From assembly GCF_002850605.1 (NCBI RefSeq), contig NZ_NXGB01000006.1, positions 62,001 to 126,000 of the forward strand: DNA of 64,000 bases. The letters are read 5' to 3'. Shown one piece after another: positions 38,890 through 47,555 of this stretch. The position numbers and the translations under genes are program-made. How positions within the stretch are numbered: the stretch's first letter is position 1; each line of letters begins with the position of its first letter. Below the pieces are notes generated by a model, which was given only the letters and a program-made list of their open reading frames with translations, was not told the DNA's origin and made no database searches. Origin of the DNA: Pasteurella oralis. Its GTDB lineage: Bacteria; Pseudomonadota; Gammaproteobacteria; Enterobacterales; Pasteurellaceae.

Positions 38890-39114
38890 ATGTTTAGTAA
38901 ATTAACTCAAGCTTATATCACTGTGACTGAATCGATTCGTAACTTTAACAAAGACGAGCGTGGTGTGACTGCAATCGAATACGGTCTAATCGCTGTTGCT
39001 GTTGCTGTATTAGTTGTTGCTGTATTCTATTCTGATACTGGTTTCATTAAACAACTTCAGTCTAAATTCAGTACTTTAACTTCAACAGTAGCTTCTGCTA
39101 GTTTGAGTAAATAA
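38890..39114 (+). CDS. flp1: Flp1 major type IVb pilin
   Basis: A 74-residue prepilin of the Flp subfamily. The leader ends KDERG, with cleavage predicted after Gly25. The mature protein (49 residues) begins VTAIEYGLIAVAVAVLV, showing the Glu5-Tyr6 Flp signature and the hydrophobic assembly helix. It polymerises into the tight-adherence fibre after processing by TadV. A strong TTAGGAG site precedes the ATG. A stable hairpin follows the stop codon, which may keep flp1 mRNA more abundant than that of downstream tad genes, as suits a major structural subunit. Confidence 0.96.
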   Translation: MFSKLTQAYITVTESIRNFNKDERGVTAIEYGLIAVAVAVLVVAVFYSDTGFIKQLQSKFSTLTSTVASASLSK

Positions 39115-39132
39115 TTAAGTCTTAAGCTTATT

Positions 39133-39187
39133 AGACTAGCTTATTATTGTAGAATATAGTGAGCTAGTCTATCTGTTAATTTTTTTA
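39133..39187 (+). terminator. Hairpin with T-run between flp1 and flp2
   Basis: AGACTAGCT (39133-39141) pairs perfectly with AGCTAGTCT (39162-39170), a 9-bp stem with a 20-base loop, and TTTTTTT follows at about 39180. It lies 19 bp after the flp1 stop codon. It may act as a leaky terminator or an mRNA-protecting structure that sets flp1 above the rest of the operon. Confidence 0.6.
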
Positions 39188-39208
39188 TACTCATATAGTA
39201 TTTAAAGG

Positions 39209-39397
39209 ATGAATTATTTTCTTAAATTTAAGAAATGCCAAAAGGGCATCACATCAATTGAATATGGACTAATTGGTGTTGTTATTGCTGTTTTTGTCGT
39301 ATTTGTACTTTATGATGATCATGGATTTATTTTAGCATTAAAAGATAGATTCGGATATTTGACATCATTAGTATTAGGTTCAATATTGGCTAAATAA
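39209..39397 (+). CDS. flp2: Flp2 pilin-like protein
   Basis: A 62-residue Flp-family prepilin. The leader MNYFLKFKKCQKG is short and basic, with predicted cleavage after Gly13. The mature part begins ITSIEYGLIGVVIAVFVVF, keeping Glu5-Tyr6. It resembles flp1 at the C-terminus (YLTSLVLGSILAK), so the pair looks like a duplication with divergence. The ribosome site is odd: AAAGG abuts the ATG with no spacer, and an in-frame stop lies just upstream, so translation should be weak. In related loci Flp2 is expressed poorly or is dispensable for fibres; whether that holds here is inference. Confidence 0.9.
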   Translation: MNYFLKFKKCQKGITSIEYGLIGVVIAVFVVFVLYDDHGFILALKDRFGYLTSLVLGSILAK

Positions 39398-39422
39398 TTA
39401 AGCCTACTAAGGTTCAGAAATA

Positions 39423-39851
39423 ATGAATGGATTTGTTATTTTTCTTCAAACAGTAGTAATTCTATTACTAATAGTTCTATCGTGGACAGATATTCGTGAC
39501 AGAATTATTAGTAATAGAATTGTATTCTCTCTATTAATAGTGGTTTTACCATTAGCTTGGTTAAAGTATGGATACATTAATATTATACCTGCATTATGGG
39601 TACTTGCTATTGGTTTTCTTTTATTTACCTTTCGTATTATTGGGGCAGGAGATATTAAATTAACCTCCGTTTTAATGCTGGCTTTACCCTACGAGCAAAT
39701 AATTTATTTTTTCTTTTTTACCGCTTTCGCGGGATTATTTCTAATTATAATTGGATTACTTTTCTTTAGAGATTCAGTACGTAAAAATGCTTTACCTTAT
39801 GGTGTTGCGATTAGTTTAGGTTTTTTAACTGATTTATTACTGTTTGGCTAA
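39423..39851 (+). CDS. tadV: TadV prepilin peptidase
   Basis: A 142-residue integral membrane aspartic protease (A24 family) that cleaves Flp1 and the pseudopilins TadE and TadF after glycine. Catalytic aspartates are Asp23 in SWTDIRDR and Asp77 in the GxGD motif GAGDIKL. Four to five hydrophobic segments are visible. It is the short form without the N-terminal methylase domain, as usual in tad loci. It follows flp2 by 25 bp and precedes rcpC by 51 bp. Confidence 0.94.
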   Translation: MNGFVIFLQTVVILLLIVLSWTDIRDRIISNRIVFSLLIVVLPLAWLKYGYINIIPALWVLAIGFLLFTFRIIGAGDIKLTSVLMLALPYEQIIYFFFFTAFAGLFLIIIGLLFFRDSVRKNALPYGVAISLGFLTDLLLFG

Positions 39852-39902
39852 GATTGATAATACAAAAAATACAAACTATATATAAAAAATTAAGGGGCAA
39901 TA

Positions 39903-40709
39903 ATGAATTATAGAATGTTATTTATCATTTCTCTTCTTACACTGGTTGTTGGTATTGGAGGAATATTACTTATACCTACAGGAGATAGCTCAAGTTCAAA
40001 TACTGAAACAGAGACTTCTGCTGAGGTAGAAAAAAAACCAGAAAAATTAATTATGATTGCTGAATTAAAAAGGGATATTGATTCAGGTACTTTATTGCAA
40101 GTAGAAGATTATTCCTTAACTGAAATTACGGTGACAGAAGATAATCCGCTCGTAAATAATGATTTGACAGACGTATTATCAATTTCAAATACAAAAAGTC
40201 TACAAGGGCATTTAGTTTCTCAAAATCTTAAGTCTGGTTCTTTACTTTCTAACTCTATTGTTATTTCGCCAAATGATCCGAAGTTCTTATTAACAAGTTT
40301 GGATCCTAAACAAGAAATCGCATTTAGAGTTTATCTAAAACCAACGGAGCGTTATATTTTGGATACAATACAAACAGGGGATTATGTTTCCGTATATAAT
40401 CAGAAAATAACCAATCGTTCACGTGAAGATAGTACTGAGAGATATATATTACTTAAAATTATCAATAAGCTCTTAGTTTTACAAGTAAAAGAATTCCAGA
40501 CTATTGATGAAAATAATGAAATAATTAAGAAAGATGAATTAGAAGATGAATATATTGGGTATATTAATCTTAAAGTGAATCCTGAGCAGGCTAAACTATT
40601 TTATTCACTTGAGAAGGGGTCTCAATTGATTATATTGCCTGCTACTAATCAAGTAGAAAGTACAAACAACAAAGGTTTATTTATTAGAAAATTAAGAGGT
40701 AATGAATAA
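39903..40709 (+). CDS. rcpC: RcpC/CpaB pilus assembly protein
   Basis: A 268-residue protein with one N-terminal membrane segment (LFIISLLTLVVGIGGILLI, residues 6-24), an acidic Ser/Glu-rich linker and a periplasmic SAF-type domain (IAELKRDIDSGTLLQVEDYS). RcpC/CpaB proteins support the secretin and are linked to Flp modification or stability. The ribosome site is AGGGGCA. Its TAA stop overlaps the rcpA ATG by one base, so translation is coupled to the secretin gene. Confidence 0.9.
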   Translation: MNYRMLFIISLLTLVVGIGGILLIPTGDSSSSNTETETSAEVEKKPEKLIMIAELKRDIDSGTLLQVEDYSLTEITVTEDNPLVNNDLTDVLSISNTKSLQGHLVSQNLKSGSLLSNSIVISPNDPKFLLTSLDPKQEIAFRVYLKPTERYILDTIQTGDYVSVYNQKITNRSREDSTERYILLKIINKLLVLQVKEFQTIDENNEIIKKDELEDEYIGYINLKVNPEQAKLFYSLEKGSQLIILPATNQVESTNNKGLFIRKLRGNE

Positions 40710-42118
40710 TGGAAGATAAAAAAATAAAAAAGAGATTACTTTCTGCATTATATATTGGATTTTGGGCATTTTTCTCATTAAGTACTTTTGCTCAGACGTT
40801 CAATTTAGAACAAGGTGGAACAAAATTAGTTCGTACAGAGCAGAAAATCGATACTATTTTTATTTCATCTCCGTCTGTAGCTGATTATGAAATTTTAGAT
40901 GATAACAGTTTTATTATTTATGCAAAGGAAGAAGGTCGTGCAGAAGTGACGGCATTTGGTGAAGATGGTAAACCTCTAACAAACGATGTTATTAATGTTA
41001 ATTCTATTATTAGTAGTATTAATGATATTGCGGATACAAATAGACAGATTAAGGCACGTTTTCCTAATTCCAATCTTTCTGTCAAAAAAGTAGGACAAGC
41101 TTATGTGATAGAAGGTAAAGCCCTTACTCAAGAGGAAAGTGATGAAGCACATCGTATCGTAGGTGAAGCGTTAGGTAAAGGCAAAAAAGTCACAGAAACC
41201 TCATTTAGTAGAGCAGATGGTGCAAGTGAATATGTTCCTTTCTTAGATAAATATCAATTTGATGGAGTAATCAATAATGCTAATGTTAGGGATACAACTC
41301 AGATTAATGTGAAACTTTCTGTTGCTGAAGTAAATAAGAAGTTGACTGAAGCATTAGGCATTAATTGGGGACGTATTGTTGGTGTTCATAGTGGAACTCT
41401 ATTAGGTGGTAGCTGGTCTGGAAGTGGTGGGTTTGATGGTTCAAGTTTAATTTTGCGCTTAAATGCAACAGGGGTTTCTGCATTTATCAATGCATTAGAT
41501 AACCAAAGTAACGGTAAAATTTTAGCAGAACCTAGTATTTCACTATTATCTGGTGAAACTGCAGATATTTTAGTCGGCGGAGAAATTCCATTTGCACAAA
41601 AAGATAAAGAAGGTAGCGCGAATATTATTTATAAGGAATTTGGTGTCAAATTAATGGTTGGTGCTAAAGTGCAAAAAAATAACCGTATTCGTTTAGCGTT
41701 AGATCAGAGTGTAAGTAGTATCGCTGGTAGTTATTCTTATGAAAATGTTGGTAACGTACCATTTTTTAATACACGCAGAGCAAAATCGATTTTTGAAGTG
41801 GCAGATGGAGAAAGTTTTATCATCGGTGGTTTATTCAGTTCTCAAGATGTTGAAGGAATTAATAAGGTGCCTCTTTTAGGTGATGTTCCTATTTTAGGTT
41901 CTTTCTTTCGTAATGCGAAGACCGATAGAGAAGATAAAGAGTTAGTGATTGTAGCAACGGTAAATATTGTTAAACCAGTTCAGGAAAGTGAAATTGTATA
42001 TCCTACTTTTGAACAGACAGGGACAATGGAACGTTTCTTTAATTTAACTCCGGTAAAGAATGTATATCATAAAACATTAAGCTCTAATTTCTTAAGAAAT
42101 GGAGGATTTATTCAATGA
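40709..42118 (+). CDS. rcpA: RcpA/CpaC outer-membrane secretin
   Basis: A 469-residue secretin forming the Flp pilus gate in the outer membrane. A signal peptide spans residues about 10-29 (GFWAFFSLSTFAQ, cleaved near Ala-Gln). The N-domain includes FNLEQGGTKLVRTEQK and a BON-like segment (NLSVKKVGQAYVIEGKALT). The C-terminal secretin core carries ILAEPSISLLSGETADILVG, VPFFNTRRAKSIFEV and PLLGDVPILGSFFR. The start overlaps the rcpC stop, and its own stop overlaps the rcpB ATG (ATGA). Confidence 0.95.
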   Translation: MEDKKIKKRLLSALYIGFWAFFSLSTFAQTFNLEQGGTKLVRTEQKIDTIFISSPSVADYEILDDNSFIIYAKEEGRAEVTAFGEDGKPLTNDVINVNSIISSINDIADTNRQIKARFPNSNLSVKKVGQAYVIEGKALTQEESDEAHRIVGEALGKGKKVTETSFSRADGASEYVPFLDKYQFDGVINNANVRDTTQINVKLSVAEVNKKLTEALGINWGRIVGVHSGTLLGGSWSGSGGFDGSSLILRLNATGVSAFINALDNQSNGKILAEPSISLLSGETADILVGGEIPFAQKDKEGSANIIYKEFGVKLMVGAKVQKNNRIRLALDQSVSSIAGSYSYENVGNVPFFNTRRAKSIFEVADGESFIIGGLFSSQDVEGINKVPLLGDVPILGSFFRNAKTDREDKELVIVATVNIVKPVQESEIVYPTFEQTGTMERFFNLTPVKNVYHKTLSSNFLRNGGFIQ

Positions 42119-42618
42119 AAAAATTAGTTATTGCTTTAGCTGCTTTTATGGCATTCACATCGACACAATTAATGGCTTTTTCTAAAGATGAATTAGTTAA
42201 TAATGTTAAGCTAGCGCAACCTAATGAGCTCAATGAGTTCAGTCGGACTCAGTTAGTTAATCGTTATATTTTATCTGAGCATTCTGATATCGCTTATCAT
42301 AATATTATCCGTTCTGTGATTCGAGATTTAGGTAGTGATAATAGTAAACGTGTTCATATTATTTGGAACGATAAGCAATCGAAGCAAAATGCAGCAAAAA
42401 TTCGCAGTTTTTTAATTAAAAAGGGCATTGAGGCTAAATATATTAAAGTTATGCGCAGTCAATATAAACGAGCAATTTATCCACTTTATATAGAGGTGGC
42501 AAATATTAGCTCGAAAAAGACACGTTGTGTAGTCGATACAGCAGAAGATATGATGAGTTGGGATGGAATTAATCCTTGTGCAACAAAAAGTAACCATCGT
42601 ATACAATTAAAGCATTAA
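42115..42618 (+). CDS. rcpB: RcpB outer-membrane-associated pilus protein
   Basis: A 167-residue protein with a clear signal peptide (VIALAAFMAFTSTQLMA). The mature part has no enzyme motif that I recognise; two cysteines near the end (RCVVDTAEDMMS and INPCATKSN) may form a disulfide. It is assigned by position between the secretin gene and tadZ, where RcpB is found in Pasteurellaceae tad loci. RcpB is essential there and is thought to gate or stabilise the RcpA pore. Its start overlaps the rcpA stop codon. Confidence 0.85.
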   Translation: MKKLVIALAAFMAFTSTQLMAFSKDELVNNVKLAQPNELNEFSRTQLVNRYILSEHSDIAYHNIIRSVIRDLGSDNSKRVHIIWNDKQSKQNAAKIRSFLIKKGIEAKYIKVMRSQYKRAIYPLYIEVANISSKKTRCVVDTAEDMMSWDGINPCATKSNHRIQLKH

Positions 42619-42636
42619 TATAGAAGGGGTTGCTTT

Positions 42637-43761
42637 ATGTTATTACTTGATAAAGAAAATATTACAGTTGACAGTGCCCGAAAGATCATGGTTGTTTCAG
42701 GGCAAGAACATATTCAAAATGATATTGCCCAGATTTTACGTACTCGTGGCTTAGAAAATTTAGAGATTATTAATAGTGATTTCTTTTTATCATCTGATTT
42801 GGCTTTTGCAGCCGAAGAAACATTAGGTGTCATTGTTGATATTGGGGCTGAAACTGATATAAAAGTTATTTCTGAAAATATTTATAGTGTGGTACCTCAA
42901 AACGTGTGGTGCTGTGTTATTGGACAAAGCGATTCTATTTCTCTAGCGCAAAAATTACTTGATGAAGGTATTCTTTATTTCCATTCTGATACACAGTTAA
43001 GTCAAATGGCTGAAAAAATCGTATCTGGTGTAAATATTCCACTTGTTCGACATACAGTAAAAATTGCAGTATTGAGTTGTAAAGGTGGTTCAGGTGCCAG
43101 TTTAATCAGTTCACACTTGGCAAATGAAATTGTTTTAAACAAGAAAGTACCTGTTTTGTTAGCACAGGGACCAAATGGTTCTCAAGATTTAGATCTCTCT
43201 TTTGATAAAAAGTTACAAGGCGATATTGTAGAGTATATGCCTAATCTGGATTTATTCAGTGGAGATCCATCTCGTTTACCAACTTCTACAACTGATAAAT
43301 ATAATTTCATTATCTATGATCAGCCTATTTTTAATGTTAATAAAGATGATTTTGCTGAATTTTTAGAATATAGCAATAGTTTTATTTTAGTTGTTGAACG
43401 TAGTATTGTTGCATTACGAGTCGCTAAACAATTTTTAGATGAATGTGAACGAGTAAGAAGCTCGACTGGTAAACCCATTCGTACTTTTATATGTATATCT
43501 GATAATAGTCAAGAGACCTCTAGACTAATGGCAACGAATGATATAGAAGTGTTATTGAAATCACCTGTTGATGTAGTGATTCCATTTTTGAAGAAAACAG
43601 ATGCGAAAACAATTTTAGATGTTGATTTGGGACGTATTGGTAAGAAAGAAATTAATTCTTTAATGATGAAAGTGATTGGGGCAGTATCGCGCCACAAACA
43701 AAAGAAAGAGAAACAAGGATTATTTTCATCGTTACGGAAAGGCATAATTGGTAATAAATAA
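42637..43761 (+). CDS. tadZ: TadZ polar localisation ATPase-like protein
   Basis: A 374-residue protein with an N-terminal atypical receiver-like domain (about residues 15-130) and a C-terminal ParA/MinD-type domain (about 140-374). The deviant Walker A is VLSCKGGSGASLISSHLA; the terminal Thr of usual P-loops is replaced by Ser. FIIYDQPIFNVN occupies the Walker B position. TadZ localises the Tad machine to the cell pole and recruits TadA. A GAAGGGG site precedes the start, 18 bp after rcpB. Confidence 0.92.
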   Translation: MLLLDKENITVDSARKIMVVSGQEHIQNDIAQILRTRGLENLEIINSDFFLSSDLAFAAEETLGVIVDIGAETDIKVISENIYSVVPQNVWCCVIGQSDSISLAQKLLDEGILYFHSDTQLSQMAEKIVSGVNIPLVRHTVKIAVLSCKGGSGASLISSHLANEIVLNKKVPVLLAQGPNGSQDLDLSFDKKLQGDIVEYMPNLDLFSGDPSRLPTSTTDKYNFIIYDQPIFNVNKDDFAEFLEYSNSFILVVERSIVALRVAKQFLDECERVRSSTGKPIRTFICISDNSQETSRLMATNDIEVLLKSPVDVVIPFLKKTDAKTILDVDLGRIGKKEINSLMMKVIGAVSRHKQKKEKQGLFSSLRKGIIGNK

Positions 43762-43775
43762 GAAGATCATAACAT

Positions 43776-45053
43776 ATGTTGACTAGAGAACAGCAGGTTT
43801 TTTTTAGAAATGAACTATTAAGTAACCTAGATATTGAAAAGATTGATGAAATTCAAAGTGAAAGGGCTAAGCTTGTAGATGAATTAGTTCAAGTTGTTTA
43901 TCGAGTTGCTGGTAAAGGGAATGTATATATTACATCAGCAGACGCCTTGTTTATGGCTGAGAATATAGCTGATGAAATTGGTGGTTATGGACCTATTAGA
44001 GAACTCATGGAAGATGAGACAGTCAATGATATTTTAGTTAATGGTCCTGATGATGTTTGGGTTGAAAGAGCGGGTATTTTAGAAAAAACAGATAAAGTTT
44101 TTATTAGCAATGAGCAGTTAACTGATATTGCAAAACGATTGGTTGCAAGAGTTGGACGTCGTATTGATGATGGAAGTCCGCTAGTTGACTCTCGATTACC
44201 GGATGGTAGCCGTTTGAATGTGGTAATTGCCCCTATTGCTTTAGATGGGACTTCAATTTCTATCCGTAAATTTAGTAAATCCAAAAAGTCATTACAAGAG
44301 CTTGTTAATTTTGGTTCAATGACACGCGAAATGGCTAACTTTCTAATTATTGCTGCAAGATCGCGTGTTAATATTATCGTTTCTGGTGGTACGGGTTCTG
44401 GTAAAACAACATTACTAAATGCATTATCGAATTATATTTCACCGCAGGAACGTGTAATTACATTAGAAGATACTGCTGAGTTACGTTTAGAGCAACCACA
44501 TGTTGTACGTTTAGAGACTCGATTAGCTGGTGTAGAACGTACTGGTGAAATTACAATGCAAGATCTTGTGATTAATGCATTACGTATGCGCCCAGAACGT
44601 ATTATTGTTGGTGAGTGTCGTGGTGGGGAAGCATTTCAAATGTTACAAGCTATGAATACTGGACATGATGGGTCAATGTCTACCCTGCATGCTAATAGTC
44701 CTCGTGATGCTACGGCTCGTTTAGAAAGTATGGTAATGATGTCAAATGCATCTTTACCACTTGAAGCAATTCGCCGCAATATTGCTTCTGCTGTAAATAT
44801 TATTGTGCAAGCTTCTCGTTTGAATGATGGTTCAAGAAAAATAATGAATATTACTGAGTTGATGGGAATGGAAAATGGGCAAATTGTTATGCAAGATATT
44901 TTTTCTTATCAGCCAAGTAAACATCGTGATCAAAATGGAAAGATTACAGGCGAATTTATTTCTCATGGTTTATTAACTCGCTCTGTCGTATATCAAAATG
45001 CGCAAGTCTTCAATTTGAGTGCAGAATTGCAAAGTATTTTTGAGGAACGTTAA
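43776..45053 (+). CDS. tadA: TadA secretion ATPase
   Basis: A 425-residue GspE/VirB11-family ATPase, the motor for Flp pilus assembly. An N-terminal helical domain includes IGGYGPIRELMEDETVNDIL. The ATPase core has Walker A SGGTGSGKTTLLNA (near residues 203-212), an Asp box ITLEDTAELRL, Walker B RMRPERIIVGECRGGEA and a His box MSTLHANSPRDA. All catalytic motifs are intact. The stop codon abuts the tadB ATG directly, giving coupled translation. Confidence 0.97.
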   Translation: MLTREQQVFFRNELLSNLDIEKIDEIQSERAKLVDELVQVVYRVAGKGNVYITSADALFMAENIADEIGGYGPIRELMEDETVNDILVNGPDDVWVERAGILEKTDKVFISNEQLTDIAKRLVARVGRRIDDGSPLVDSRLPDGSRLNVVIAPIALDGTSISIRKFSKSKKSLQELVNFGSMTREMANFLIIAARSRVNIIVSGGTGSGKTTLLNALSNYISPQERVITLEDTAELRLEQPHVVRLETRLAGVERTGEITMQDLVINALRMRPERIIVGECRGGEAFQMLQAMNTGHDGSMSTLHANSPRDATARLESMVMMSNASLPLEAIRRNIASAVNIIVQASRLNDGSRKIMNITELMGMENGQIVMQDIFSYQPSKHRDQNGKITGEFISHGLLTRSVVYQNAQVFNLSAELQSIFEER

Positions 45054-45938
45054 ATGTCTTTAATGTATTATTTGATTCTTGCTTTTGGTGCTGTTTTATT
45101 TTTATACACTGCACAAGGGTGGAGAACAACAAGAAAGAAAATACAGCCGCATGATGCTTCCTTGAACAGAAGTGCAGATACTGTGGCAGATATAAAGAAA
45201 AAATTTTTTTTGTGGCAGTATTATTTTATCGGTGGCGATAAAAAGAAACTATTAAGAAATATTATTATTAGCATTGCTGTATTTTTAATTTTATTTTTTG
45301 TAAATGTTACTTATATTCGTCTTGAAAGATGGATATTTATTTGTCTCTTTGCTTTAGCATTTATTGTTTTTGTTTGGAAATTTGGACAATATCGTAATCA
45401 AAAAATGTTTAATGCTATGTTCCCAGAAGTAATTCAGATCATGAATGCAGCTGCTACAGGGGGGGCTGGTTTATTGCAGTCATTAGAACGATGTGGAAAA
45501 GATTTAACAGGACAATTAGGTGAAGAATTCAAAAGTATACATAGACGTTTAGCACTTGGTGAAGAACCTATGTCTGTATTTGAAGATAGTTATAGTAGAT
45601 ATCCTTATAAAGAATTTTATTTCTTTATCACTATCATTAGAACTAACTTGTCTAAAGGTGGACAGATTCGTGAGGTAATTTCTCGTTTAGGACGTGTTAT
45701 TGCCGATAGTAAAAAAATGGAACAGAAAAAGAAAGCAATGACTTCAGAAGCAAGAATGTCGGCTTTTATCGTAGCGATGTTCCCAATAGGTTTTTTCTTA
45801 TTCATGCAGTTTGCGATGCCTGAAAACTTTGATTTTTTGCTTAATAACCCTAGTGGTAGAATTGTCCTATATTATGTTTTTGGAAGTGAGGTATTTGGTA
45901 TGTTGATCATTTGGTGGTTAATGAGGAAGTCAACATGA
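45054..45938 (+). CDS. tadB: TadB inner-membrane platform protein
   Basis: A 294-residue polytopic protein of the type II secretion F (T2SSF) superfamily. A first hydrophobic segment starts the protein (LMYYLILAFGAVLFLY), a pair lies near residues 65-115, and two more are at the end (FIVAMFPIGFFLFMQFAM and VFGMLIIWWLM). The cytoplasmic T2SSF region contains AATGGAGLLQSLERCG. TadB and TadC form the membrane platform on which TadA works. It starts one base after the tadA stop and overlaps the tadC start. Confidence 0.93.
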   Translation: MSLMYYLILAFGAVLFLYTAQGWRTTRKKIQPHDASLNRSADTVADIKKKFFLWQYYFIGGDKKKLLRNIIISIAVFLILFFVNVTYIRLERWIFICLFALAFIVFVWKFGQYRNQKMFNAMFPEVIQIMNAAATGGAGLLQSLERCGKDLTGQLGEEFKSIHRRLALGEEPMSVFEDSYSRYPYKEFYFFITIIRTNLSKGGQIREVISRLGRVIADSKKMEQKKKAMTSEARMSAFIVAMFPIGFFLFMQFAMPENFDFLLNNPSGRIVLYYVFGSEVFGMLIIWWLMRKST

Positions 45939-46789
45939 CGTTTAAAATTCTCTTGTTCTATATTTTACTTATTATATTTGGAATATCTGTCTTACTTATT
46001 GCGTTGTCACATAAAAAGAAATTAGAGAGAAGTCGAGAAATCCTAGCTGGTGAAAGTCCTAAAGAAAAAAGCGAAGAAACAGTTGAGAAAGGTAAAAGTA
46101 AGCAACAAATTGAATTAGAGTTATTGCTTATTAATAATAATCCTGTTTTAAAATTTTTAGGTGTTCTAGATAAAAATATAAAAGTTAAGTTTTTACTTGT
46201 TTTAGTATTATCAGGCATATATTACTTATATGCCTTAAAAAATGAGCTTAATTTTGTTATGGGGTTAGCGATTATTCTTGTCTTTATTATTGTTATTCCT
46301 GGTATTTTAACAAATATGATTTTAAAAGCAAAAATTAAGAAAATAATGGTTGATTTACCAGGCTTTATTGATTTGGTCGCAGTTAATGTACAAACAGGGG
46401 TTAGTATTGATGCTGCATTAAAACAAGTTGCTACTGATTTTAAAAAACTGAATCCTGATCTTACTTATGTAATGTTAAGGATTATTCGTAAATCTGAACT
46501 TACTGGTTTATCACAGGCACTACAGGATCTTTCTATTTCATTGCCTACAACTGAAATAAGGATGTTTTGTACAGTATTACAACAAAGTTTAAATTTTGGG
46601 TCTTCTATTTATTCGCATTTAATCCAATTATCAGCAGATATTCGAGAATTGCAATTATTGATTATAGAAGAAAAATTGGGGACATTATCAGCCAAAATGA
46701 GTATTCCATTAATTTTATTTATTATGTTTCCAATTATTATTTTAATTTTAGCACCAGGTATAATGAGGGTATTTCCAAATGTTTTCTAA
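45935..46789 (+). CDS. tadC: TadC inner-membrane platform protein
   Basis: A 284-residue second T2SSF-family platform protein. Hydrophobic segments occur at the N-terminus (ILLFYILLIIFGISVLLIAL), near residues 90-130, and at the C-terminus (ILFIMFPIIILILAPGIM). The conserved central block is VDLPGFIDLVAVNVQTGVS. The ATG at 45935 overlaps the tadB stop (ATGA); a longer frame from 45911 lies inside tadB. Its end overlaps tadD by 11 bases. It pairs with TadB around the TadA motor. Confidence 0.93.
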   Translation: MTFKILLFYILLIIFGISVLLIALSHKKKLERSREILAGESPKEKSEETVEKGKSKQQIELELLLINNNPVLKFLGVLDKNIKVKFLLVLVLSGIYYLYALKNELNFVMGLAIILVFIIVIPGILTNMILKAKIKKIMVDLPGFIDLVAVNVQTGVSIDAALKQVATDFKKLNPDLTYVMLRIIRKSELTGLSQALQDLSISLPTTEIRMFCTVLQQSLNFGSSIYSHLIQLSADIRELQLLIIEEKLGTLSAKMSIPLILFIMFPIIILILAPGIMRVFPNVF

Positions 46790-47540
46790 ACTAACAAAAA
46801 AAACTGCAATTTGTATTTTAGTTTTATCTGTTATAGGTTGTTCAACAAATGTTCATCAAAAGACTATGTCATCTGAAGCTATTGCAGCGAAAGAAACATT
46901 ATATGAGAGTACACAGAATTATTCAGCGTTAACTTCTTTGTATAGAGATATATTAAAAAATAAAGAAGATCCTGTAATTCGATATAAATTGGCTAAAACC
47001 TATTATCAGCGTGGCGATAGTAAATCTTCTTTATTGTATTTAGTCCCTTTACTGTCTGATACATCTAAGCTTGGCGTACAAGCTAAAACGTTACAAGTGA
47101 AGAATTTAATCCAACTATCCCAATTTTCAGAAGCTATTTCTGTAGCTACTGATTTGTTGAATCAGCATCCTAATGACGGTGAAGTCTATAATTTAAGAGG
47201 GATTGCATATGCTCAAAATGGTAATCTTAGTCAGGCACGTACAGATATTAATAAAGCCAGAGAATTTTTTATTAATGATAGCGTAGCTATTAATAATTTA
47301 GCAATGTTGAATATTATTAATGGTGATTTTAGTAACGCTGTATCGTTATTATTACCTCAATATTTAAATGGTATTAGGGAACCTCGTTTGATCCATAACC
47401 TTGTTTTTGCATTAGTCAAAAATGGTAATTTTGATTATGCAAAAGATATTATTGTTAAGGAGCGATTAAATACATCGCCAGATGATTTAATTAATGCTTT
47501 GAAAAAGACCACACATGCATCTAAGGGTGTGCGTAGATAA
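46779..47540 (+). CDS. tadD: TadD TPR lipoprotein
   Basis: A 253-residue predicted outer-membrane lipoprotein. The lipobox is SVIGC, with Cys21 the likely acylation site. Downstream are tetratricopeptide-like repeats (VIRYKLAKTYYQRGDSKSSL, EVYNLRGIAYAQNGNLSQAR, AINNLAMLNIINGDFSNAVS). TadD is expected to act as the pilotin-like assembly factor for the secretin and pilus machine. The start overlaps the end of tadC, and tadE follows 15 bp later. Confidence 0.93.
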   Translation: MFSKLTKKTAICILVLSVIGCSTNVHQKTMSSEAIAAKETLYESTQNYSALTSLYRDILKNKEDPVIRYKLAKTYYQRGDSKSSLLYLVPLLSDTSKLGVQAKTLQVKNLIQLSQFSEAISVATDLLNQHPNDGEVYNLRGIAYAQNGNLSQARTDINKAREFFINDSVAINNLAMLNIINGDFSNAVSLLLPQYLNGIREPRLIHNLVFALVKNGNFDYAKDIIVKERLNTSPDDLINALKKTTHASKGVRR

Positions 47541-47555
47541 TTAAGAGGATTTGAT

